Of a DNA stretch of 6,625 nt, positions 1 through 5,009 are shown piece by piece. This DNA is from CBDTTW01 sp965363675. Lineage in GTDB: Bacteria; Bacteroidota; Rhodothermia; Rhodothermales; DASSAV01. The number at the start of each line of letters is the position of its first letter. The stretch's first letter is position 1. The stretch spans positions 1 through 6,625 of the forward strand of contig CBDTTW010000171.1 in NCBI GenBank assembly GCA_965363675.1, given 5' to 3'. The notes beneath the pieces were generated by a model. The model ran no database searches. It worked only from the letters and a program-made list of their open reading frames with translations, and was not told the origin of the DNA. A program made the translations under genes and the position numbers.

Positions 1-1367
1 GGCTCGTCGAAGTCGGAGGGGGCGCCCACCACGACGATCTTGAGGTCGCCGGGCTTGAGGTACTGCCGCGCCACGCGCTGCACGTCGGCGGCCGTCACCT
101 TCTCGATGGCTTTTTTCTCGGCTTCGAGAAAGTCGCGGGGGTAGCCGTAGTACTCGTAGGTAAGCAGGCGCCGGGTCACCTTCTCCGGCGAGTCGTAGTT
201 GAACACGAACGAGTTGAGGTACGAGTCCTTGGCCGTCCGGAGCTCTTCGGGCGTCGGCGGCGCCGTGAGCATGCTTTGCACCTGCTCCAGCACGGAGCGG
301 GTCGCGCGGACGGTGGCGTCGCTGCGCGTGAACACGCCCGCGTAGAACATGTCGGGGTGTAGGTACCCCGCGCGGTAATTGCCGAAGACGGCGTAGGCGA
401 GGCCCTGGTCCGAGCGCACGTTCTTGAGAAGCCGCCCGGAGAAGCCGCCGCTGAGCACCGCGTTCATGACCTGCACGGCGGCGTAGTCGGGGTGGTCGCG
501 CCGGAGCTGCCCGAGGTGGCCCAGCAGAATCGTGCTTTGCGTGAGGTCGGTTTTAGGGATGAGAAACACGCCCGTGCGCGGGTCGGCGGCGGGGGGCGGG
601 GGCAGCGGTTTCCGGAAGCCGGGCGCCTTCTTCCAGCCCCGGAAGGCCGCCTCGATTTTGCGCGTCAGCGCCGCCGCGTCGAAGTCGCCGGTGACGGCCA
701 GAAGCACGTTGTTCGGCGCCCAGTAGCGGCTGTGGAAGGCGCGCACGTCCGCCGGCGTGATGGCGTCGATGGTGTAGTGCTCAGGCACGCGCGCATAGGG
801 GCTTTGCGGGCCGTAGAGCACGCGCGAAAGCTCGCGGAAGCCGATGTCCTGCGGGTCGTCGTTGCGGCGGGCAATGGCCGATTTCTGCTGCGTCTTCGCC
901 AGGTCGATCTGGTCCTCGGCGAAGTCGGGGCGCATGAGGATGTCCGCGAAGACGGGCAGCACCTGGTCTACGTTCTCCGAGAGCATCGAGGCCGAAGCCG
1001 ATCCGGTTTGGGCGCCGATGGACGTTTCGACCGAGGCGCCGATGCCTTCGAGCAGTTCGTTGATGGCGTCGGGGGAGCGGCCGCCGGCGCCGCCGGTGCG
1101 CATGGCCGCGCCCGTGACGGCGGCCAGGCCCAGTTTGTCGGCCGGTTCGAGCTGCGCGCCCCCGCCGACGACGGCGCTCATCGTGACGAGCGGCAAGTCG
1201 TGGTCCTCGATCAGGTAGAGCACCATGCCGTTCGGAAGCACGCGGCGCTCGGCGGCGGGCGGCTTTGGGTCCGCGACGGCGGGGAACGTCAGCTCGGAGT
1301 AGTGTTTCTGCGCCGCTGCGGGCAGCGCGAGCAGCACCGCAAGGGCGGCCAAAAGGAAAGTTCGCAT
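1..1367 (-). CDS. M16-family peptidase-like protein, non-catalytic partner (3' end outside window)
   Basis: This is a secreted M16 (pitrilysin/processing-peptidase fold) protein; 455 residues are visible and the C-terminus runs off the window. It opens with a signal peptide, about residues 1-19 (MRTFLLAALAVLLALPAAA), so it acts in the periplasm or envelope. The N-terminal M16 domain starts near residue 40 (RRVLPNGMVLYLIEDHDLPL). Where active members read GLAHxxEHM, this protein reads GLAAVTGAAM (80-89), so all three motif residues are replaced (A83, G86, A87) and it should not bind catalytic zinc. The C-terminal M16 domain is well kept: GGFSGRLLKNVRSDQGLAYAV (307-327) carries the conserved Arg/Tyr pair (R312, Y325) that contacts substrate in this family. 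It begins 31 bp after the stop of the active M16 gene, so the two are probably co-transcribed. No clear Shine-Dalgarno precedes the ATG; the start is chosen because the signal peptide begins there. The family call is firm; the subunit role is inferred. Confidence 0.93.
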   Translation of the reverse strand, partial: MRTFLLAALAVLLALPAAAQKHYSELTFPAVADPKPPAAERRVLPNGMVLYLIEDHDLPLVTMSAVVGGGAQLEPADKLGLAAVTGAAMRTGGAGGRSPDAINELLEGIGASVETSIGAQTGSASASMLSENVDQVLPVFADILMRPDFAEDQIDLAKTQQKSAIARRNDDPQDIGFRELSRVLYGPQSPYARVPEHYTIDAITPADVRAFHSRYWAPNNVLLAVTGDFDAAALTRKIEAAFRGWKKAPGFRKPLPPPPAADPRTGVFLIPKTDLTQSTILLGHLGQLRRDHPDYAAVQVMNAVLSGGFSGRLLKNVRSDQGLAYAVFGNYRAGYLHPDMFYAGVFTRSDATVRATRSVLEQVQSMLTAPPTPEELRTAKDSYLNSFVFNYDSPEKVTRRLLTYEYYGYPRDFLEAEKKAIEKVTAADVQRVARQYLKPGDLKIVVVGAPSDFDE

Positions 1368-1398
1368 GAGTCTAGCCGATTGGGGGCGGAGGGCGCGC

Positions 1399-2919
1399 CT
1401 AGTTTGCCTGCGCGGTGGGTTCGGCGGTGCGGATCAGGGCGACCGTGCGGTTGCGCGGCGTGAACGTCTCGCGGACGACGCGCTGGATGTCGGCCGAGGA
1501 GACGGCCTCGATGCGGTCGAGTTCGCGGAAGGCGTTGCGCCAGTCGCCGGTGAGGGCCTGGTAGCTCGTCAGGAGCATCCCGACGCTCTCGCCGTCGGCG
1601 AGCGAGCGGATCAGGTTGGCGCGGGCGCGCGTCTTGGCGCGGGCCAGCTCCTCCTGCGTGACGCCCTCCTTTTCGATTTGCTCGATGACGGCATAGATGG
1701 CTTGTTCGGCTTCTTCGGCGGTGCGGCCCTGATTCGGGAAGGCGTAGGCCAGGAACAGGTTGGGGTACTTCTGGCCGGGGAAGCCGCCGAAGCCGCCGGC
1801 GTCCTGCGCCACCCGGTCGCGCTCGACGAGGGTTTTGTAAAGGCGGCTGGTGCGGCCGTTGCTCAGGATGTCCGAGAGCACGTCGAACACCGGGTTGTCG
1901 GGGTGGTGCATGCTGCCCTTGTGCCAGCCCACGGCCACGAACGGCTGCGCCTGGTCTTCCACGATCACGCGGCGCTCGGCGTTCTGCTCCGGCTCGGCGG
2001 TTTCGACGGGCGCGGGCTTTTCGCCGGCGGGCAGGCGCCCGAAGTACGTCTCGGCCATGCGGCGCATCTCCTGCGGCTGCACGTCGCCGACAAGCGCGAT
2101 GGTGAGGTTGTTTGCGCCGTAGAACTTTTTGAAGAACGCGATCGCCTCCTCTCGGGTGACGGTTTCCAGGTCGGACATGTGCCCGCCTATCGGCTCGCCG
2201 TAGGGATGCGCCTTGAAGGCCGTCGCTACGAACTCCTCCATCACGCGCCCGATGGGGTTGCTCTCGATGCGCATGCGGCGCTCCTCCATGACCACGTCGC
2301 GCTCCTGGTAGAACTCGCGGAGCACCGGGTCGAAGAAACGGTCGGACTCCAGGGAGAACCAGAGTTCGATTTTGTTGGAGGGCAGGCTGTAGAAATACTG
2401 CGTCACGTCGGGTCCGGTGGTGGCGTTGACGCCGACGCCGCCCTCGCGGTCGATCACCTCGTCGGACTCGGCGCTTTGCGCCAGCGCTTTGGCCGCGTTC
2501 GTGGCTTCGGCAAAGGCGGCCTCCAGGCGGGCGATCTCGGCCGTGTCGGCGCGCGCGTAGCGGGCCGCCTTGAGGCGGTGGTAGGCCTCGTCCTCGCGGC
2601 GTATGGCTTCCAGCTCTTTCTGGATGTCGCGGGTGCCGGTGCGGGTGGTGCCCTTGAAGGCCATGTGCTCGAAGATGTGCGCCAGGCCCGTGATGCCTTT
2701 TACTTCATCGACGCTGCCCACGTCGGCGTACGTATGCACCGAGACGATGGGGGCGTCGTGGTCTTCGACGATGATGAACTTGAGCCCGTTCGCCAGCGTG
2801 AACTCGGTGACCTGCTTTTCGAAGCGCGCCAGCAAGTCCTGCGCCGCCACGGGCGCGGCGCCGAGCAGGACGCCGGCCGCCAGCAGCAGGCCGAGGGCGC
2901 GTCGTAATCGTCGGGGCAT
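1399..2919 (-). CDS. M16-family zinc metallopeptidase, catalytic (HXXEH) subunit
   Basis: This is a secreted zinc-dependent peptidase of 506 residues. A signal peptide with an Arg-rich start covers about 1-26 (cut near VAA/Q). The N-terminal M16 domain holds the inverted zinc motif H81-I-F-E84-H85 in GLAHIFEHMAFKG, and the third zinc ligand is most likely E213 in ERDVVMEERRMR. The spacing from H85 to E213 is about 50 residues longer than in classical members, because a charged Glu/Ala/Arg-rich helical insert lies at about 98-155; this is typical of one bacterial M16 subfamily. The C-terminal domain (about 310-500) keeps SRLY (R359) but has VAQDAGGF where others have LAY, so the tyrosine of the Arg/Tyr pair appears absent. 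The ATG at 2919 is preferred over one at 2961: it has GGAGGT six bases upstream and starts directly with the signal peptide, while the earlier start would lie in a hairpin. The next gene is the HXXEH-less partner. The physiological substrate is unknown; digestion of peptides in the envelope is plausible. Confidence 0.95.
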   Translation of the reverse strand: MPRRLRRALGLLLAAGVLLGAAPVAAQDLLARFEKQVTEFTLANGLKFIIVEDHDAPIVSVHTYADVGSVDEVKGITGLAHIFEHMAFKGTTRTGTRDIQKELEAIRREDEAYHRLKAARYARADTAEIARLEAAFAEATNAAKALAQSAESDEVIDREGGVGVNATTGPDVTQYFYSLPSNKIELWFSLESDRFFDPVLREFYQERDVVMEERRMRIESNPIGRVMEEFVATAFKAHPYGEPIGGHMSDLETVTREEAIAFFKKFYGANNLTIALVGDVQPQEMRRMAETYFGRLPAGEKPAPVETAEPEQNAERRVIVEDQAQPFVAVGWHKGSMHHPDNPVFDVLSDILSNGRTSRLYKTLVERDRVAQDAGGFGGFPGQKYPNLFLAYAFPNQGRTAEEAEQAIYAVIEQIEKEGVTQEELARAKTRARANLIRSLADGESVGMLLTSYQALTGDWRNAFRELDRIEAVSSADIQRVVRETFTPRNRTVALIRTAEPTAQAN

Positions 2920-2925
2920 GGGGGA

Positions 2926-2931
2926 ACCTCC
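2926..2931 (-). promoter_or_regulatory. Strong Shine-Dalgarno (GGAGGT) of the catalytic M16 gene
   Basis: The minus strand reads GGAGGT six bases before the ATG at 2919. It is the only strong ribosome-binding site seen in the window, and it decides the start of the M16 gene against the in-frame ATG at 2961, which would add 14 hydrophilic residues before the signal peptide. Confidence 0.8.
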
Positions 2932-2949
2932 GGTGGGTGGGAAATGAGA

Positions 2950-2987
2950 GCGGCTACGCAAGCCGCACGTACGGGTTGCGTAGCCGC
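2950..2987 (-). promoter_or_regulatory. Perfect 12-bp inverted repeat (hairpin) in the leader of the M16 operon
   Basis: GCGGCTACGCAA (2950-2961) is the exact reverse complement of TTGCGTAGCCGC (2976-2987). After a G/G mismatch, the 14-base loop offers a further CCG/CGG pairing (2963-2965 with 2972-2974), closing a 6-base loop. On the minus strand it lies between the acidic gene and the M16 start, ending about 18 bases before the Shine-Dalgarno. The bases after it (TCTCATTTCCC) are not a convincing U-tract, so it is not a classic terminator. In the opposite direction it is followed by GAAAAAC, also not a terminator. It could be a leader-RNA structure, an mRNA-stabilising element, a weak terminator for the acidic gene, or a dyad operator. 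The structure is certain; the role is not. Confidence 0.65.
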
Positions 2988-3000
2988 GAAAAACGCTGCT

Positions 3001-3022
3001 CTAAAGATAAACAAATTATTCA
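3001..3022 (-). promoter_or_regulatory. AT-rich promoter-like island upstream of the M16 operon
   Basis: Only 4 of these 22 bases are G or C, in an otherwise very GC-rich window. Read on the minus strand it contains TATCTTTA (3009-3002), which matches seven of eight positions, counting wildcards, of the Bacteroidota -7 consensus TAnnTTTG. No good TTTG -33 element was found at the usual distance, so the assignment rests on composition, position and the -7 match. If correct, transcription would start near 2996 and place the hairpin early in a leader of roughly 75 bases ahead of the M16 ATG. Confidence 0.4.
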
Positions 3023-3053
3023 CGAAGCGGCGCGGGCCGGGGAGGGCCTGCCG

Positions 3054-3305
3054 CTACTCGTCGTCCTCGTCTTCGTCCTCATCCTCGCCGTACTGCTCTT
3101 CGTCCACGGGGGCGTCGAGCGAGACGCGGCGCGGACCCTCGGACTGCACCCATGCCGCGCCCGTGACGATGTGCATGGCCGCGTCGATCAGGTCGGGCAG
3201 GTGCGAGGCCTCGGTGAACTGCGTGGGGGCGGAGAACTGATCCACCAGGAACGACTCGGCGGCCGCATAGAGCCGCTCGCTGTACGTGTGGCGAAAGATC
3301 TTCAT
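3054..3305 (-). CDS. Small hypothetical protein with a strongly acidic C-terminal tail
   Basis: I do not recognise this 83-residue protein. It starts MKIFRHTYSERLYAAAESFLVDQF and has no signal peptide or membrane segment, so it is probably cytoplasmic. Residues about 8-50 look helical, with amphipathic patterns such as ERLYAAAESFLVDQF and LPDLIDAAMHIVTGAAW. The last 12 residues, GEDEDEDEDDE preceded by Tyr, are almost all acidic, like the disordered tails of some nucleic-acid-mimicking or RNA-polymerase-associated proteins, though no homology is implied. It is supported as a real gene by lying on the same strand in the gap between nth and the M16 operon without overlapping another gene, and by a composition unlike the Arg/Ala/Pro-rich antisense frames around it. 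No Shine-Dalgarno is visible before the ATG. It starts 94 bp after the nth stop, so it could be read through from nth or have its own promoter. Confidence 0.72.
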   Translation of the reverse strand: MKIFRHTYSERLYAAAESFLVDQFSAPTQFTEASHLPDLIDAAMHIVTGAAWVQSEGPRRVSLDAPVDEEQYGEDEDEDEDDE

Positions 3306-3339
3306 GCACCGAAGGGTTGGTTATGTACCGTGCAAACGA

Positions 3340-3363
3340 CGCCGGCCGAAGATGGGTCCGGCG
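3340..3363 (-). terminator. Possible weak terminator hairpin after nth
   Basis: CGCCGG (3340-3345) pairs perfectly with CCGGCG (3358-3363) across a 12-base loop, and two more base pairs follow beyond a mismatch. On the minus strand the stem is followed by TCGTTTGC, which is only a short T-run. It sits in the spacer between nth and the acidic gene. In DNA this rich in GC such a stem can arise by chance, so the call is tentative. Confidence 0.25.
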
Positions 3364-3393
3364 GCGCCTGTGTAGATTTGTGTAATCTGCGCC
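3363..3393 (-). repeat. Nested dyad and 10-bp-phased direct repeat just downstream of nth
   Basis: AGATT (3374-3378) and AATCT (3384-3388) form a 5-bp dyad around TGTGT, and outside it GGCGC (3363-3367) pairs with GCGCC (3389-3393), leaving a six-base one-sided bulge. The same stretch holds a direct repeat, TGTGTA at 3369-3374 and again at 3379-3384, exactly ten bases apart. The AT-rich core stands out from its surroundings. It may be a 3' RNA structure of the nth transcript or a protein-binding site upstream of the acidic gene; the sequence alone cannot decide. Confidence 0.35.
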
Positions 3394-3399
3394 GGGCGC

Positions 3400-4077
3400 C
3401 TAGCGGCAGCGTTCCACGCCGATCTGCGCGCACATCGGCCGCAGCGGGCACGACGAGCAGCGCGGCAGGGCGCCGGTGCAGATGTGCTTGCCGAAGGGCA
3501 CGAGCAGCCGGTTGATCTCGACGTGGTACGCCTCGGGCAGGCGGCGTTCGAGCTGCGCGAGCGTGCCCTCGGGGGTGGGGGCGGCGACGTAGCCCCAGCG
3601 GTTGGTCACGCGGTGTACGTGGATGTCTACGGCGATGCGCGGCTGCCCGCAGGCGATGCCGAGCGCGAGGTGGGCGCACTTCGGCCCGACGCCGCGGAGC
3701 GCCAGGAGGGCCTCGGGGGTGCACGGAAGCACGCCGCCGTAGGCGTCCAGGGCCGTCCGGCTGACGGCGAGGATCTGGCGGGCCTTGGCTTCGTGGAAGG
3801 TGCTCTCCGGGATGAGCGCGTCCACGGCTTCGGGCGTGAGCGCCGCCATGGCCGCCGGGTCCGGCGCGGCCCCGAGCAGGCGGCGGGCGCACACGAGCGT
3901 AGCCTCATCGCGGGTGCGCACCGAGAGGATGCAGGCGACGACCTGCTGAAACACCGACCCGTAGCCCTCGTCGGCGAGCGCGAAAAGCGCGGCGTCGGGG
4001 AAGGGGCGCACGGCCTCGCGGAGGCGGCGCACGACCTCGTCGATGGGGAACGCCTCGGCGGCGGGCGGCGGCGGCAT
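3400..4077 (-). CDS. nth: Endonuclease III (bifunctional DNA glycosylase/AP lyase)
   Basis: This base-excision repair enzyme removes oxidised pyrimidines from DNA and cuts the strand at the abasic site by beta-elimination; it is cytoplasmic. The 225-residue length is normal for the family. The helix-hairpin-helix reads LRGVGPKCAHLAL, with the Schiff-base lysine at K133, followed by the catalytic aspartate D151 in AVDIHVHRVTNRWG. The C-terminal [4Fe-4S] site is complete: C200, C207, C210 and C216 with the exact C-X6-C-X2-C-X5-C spacing. The N-terminal helical part carries ILSVRTRDEAT (50-60), closer to the LSQRTRDE style of archaeal/thermophile enzymes than to E. coli LLSAQ. The ATG at 4077 begins 7 bp after the lipoprotein stop; a GTG directly before it (4080) is an alternative that adds one residue. 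No Shine-Dalgarno is visible, so translational coupling to the lipoprotein gene is possible. The Nth family is certain from the K, D and cluster residues; MutY is unlikely given the lysine. Confidence 0.97.
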   Translation of the reverse strand: MPPPPAAEAFPIDEVVRRLREAVRPFPDAALFALADEGYGSVFQQVVACILSVRTRDEATLVCARRLLGAAPDPAAMAALTPEAVDALIPESTFHEAKARQILAVSRTALDAYGGVLPCTPEALLALRGVGPKCAHLALGIACGQPRIAVDIHVHRVTNRWGYVAAPTPEGTLAQLERRLPEAYHVEINRLLVPFGKHICTGALPRCSSCPLRPMCAQIGVERCR

Positions 4078-4084
4078 CACGGCG

Positions 4085-5005
4085 CTACTCGATGCGGAAG
4101 CCGGCGCTCGTGGCGGCTTCGCGCGGCGGCAGCCACGTCCGCGCCAGGCGATAGCCCGACCCGACGAAGCCGAAGCCGTTGTCCACGTTGTTCATGATGC
4201 CCGGCTCGATGAGCACCTCGGCGCTGAAAGCGCCCTCGGGCGGCAGCCAGTCGTCGGAGGCGACGATGGCGCTGAGCGTGACGTTGAGCAGTTGCACGCC
4301 GCCCTGCGAGGCGAAGTTCTCGTCGCCGGCGACGGCGCGCAGCACCTCCTGGTAGTCCTGGGAGAGCCCGATCCGGATGTCCCAGCCGTCGGCGGCCTTG
4401 ACCTTGCGGCTGTTGTAGGCAATCGGCACGTCAACCGTAGTGGCCTGGCTCTGGTCGTTCAGGTAGCGGACGGTATAGGTGGCCGTCAGGTGCAGCAGGT
4501 TGGGCGCGCCGCCCTTGATGCGCAGCATCTGGAACACCGGGAAGACGCGCGGCGGCGCCTCGCCGATCTCCAGGAACACCTGCGGCGGCACCTGCACGTT
4601 GACCTTGGCCGTCTCGCCGTCGGAGCGCACGATGCGCAGCTCGTAGCTGCGCTCGTGGAAGGCGCGGAACGGCGCCCAGAAGAAATGCTCGTACTGCCCG
4701 CGCCGGTCGGCGATCAGGCTGTCGCGCCAGACGTGAGTTTCTCCGGTGACCTTGTCCACCGAGGTTACGCGGGCGTCGAGCGGGGCGCGCGGGGTGGGTT
4801 CCAGGCGCTCGACGACGGGGTAGAGGAGCACCCACTGCGTATCCTGCGCCGGGGAGAACAGCCCGTATACCGAAAAGACGCGGTCGGCGCCGAGCACGCC
4901 CTGCACGTCCTCCTCGCAGCCGGCCGAGGCCAGGGCCGCGAGCACGCAGGCCGCTCCGAAGAACAGCCGGAGCAGCCGGCGGCGCAATGGGGGAAGCGGC
5001 GGCAT
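4085..5005 (-). CDS. Outer-membrane/surface lipoprotein, DUF4249-like, partner of TonB-dependent receptor
   Basis: This is a predicted lipoprotein of 306 residues. The N-terminus has an Arg-rich n-region (LRRRLLRLFF), a hydrophobic stretch and the lipidation site C30 in ALASAGC; serine at -3 is not ideal, but the rest fits. The residues after the cysteine, EED, are acidic and resemble the surface-export signal of Bacteroidota lipoproteins, so the protein may face outward. The body is beta-rich. It begins GVLGADRVFSVYGLFSP and ends with NNVDNGFGFVGSGY at about 272-285, which resembles the architecture of DUF4249 proteins usually encoded beside TonB-dependent receptors. It follows the receptor by 4 bp and probably works with it, for example as a substrate-binding lid; this is inferred from context. 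The ATG at 5005 is chosen; an upstream TTG at 5017 would overlap the receptor and add four residues. DUF4249 membership rests on pattern recognition and is less sure than the lipoprotein call. Confidence 0.85.
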   Translation of the reverse strand: MPPLPPLRRRLLRLFFGAACVLAALASAGCEEDVQGVLGADRVFSVYGLFSPAQDTQWVLLYPVVERLEPTPRAPLDARVTSVDKVTGETHVWRDSLIADRRGQYEHFFWAPFRAFHERSYELRIVRSDGETAKVNVQVPPQVFLEIGEAPPRVFPVFQMLRIKGGAPNLLHLTATYTVRYLNDQSQATTVDVPIAYNSRKVKAADGWDIRIGLSQDYQEVLRAVAGDENFASQGGVQLLNVTLSAIVASDDWLPPEGAFSAEVLIEPGIMNNVDNGFGFVGSGYRLARTWLPPREAATSAGFRIE

Positions 5006-5009
5006 AGGG

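Noticed and set aside
492..1463. A 323-codon open frame on the plus strand opposite the second M16 gene.
   Set aside because: It has shadow-frame composition (Arg/Gly/Ala-rich, no motif) and lies opposite a clearly real M16 protein.
1366..2907. A 513-codon open frame on the plus strand, antisense to the catalytic M16 gene.
   Set aside because: Long antisense frames are common in GC-rich genes with strong third-position bias. The product is Gly/Val/Arg/Ala-rich with no recognisable domain, while the minus strand encodes a complete M16 peptidase.
2950..2987. The hairpin as a rho-independent terminator.
   Set aside because: Neither strand shows a proper T-run directly after the stem, so it is listed as a leader structure with undecided role.
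3060..3092. The TCG/TCC-rich run as a CRISPR-like or satellite repeat.
   Set aside because: It is simply the Asp/Glu codons of the acidic protein's tail; the units are codon-sized and imperfect, with no spacers.
3302..3892. A 196-codon minus-strand frame overlapping nth and the spacer after it.
   Set aside because: It overlaps the well-supported nth gene in another phase and encodes an Arg/Pro/Gly-rich sequence without motifs.
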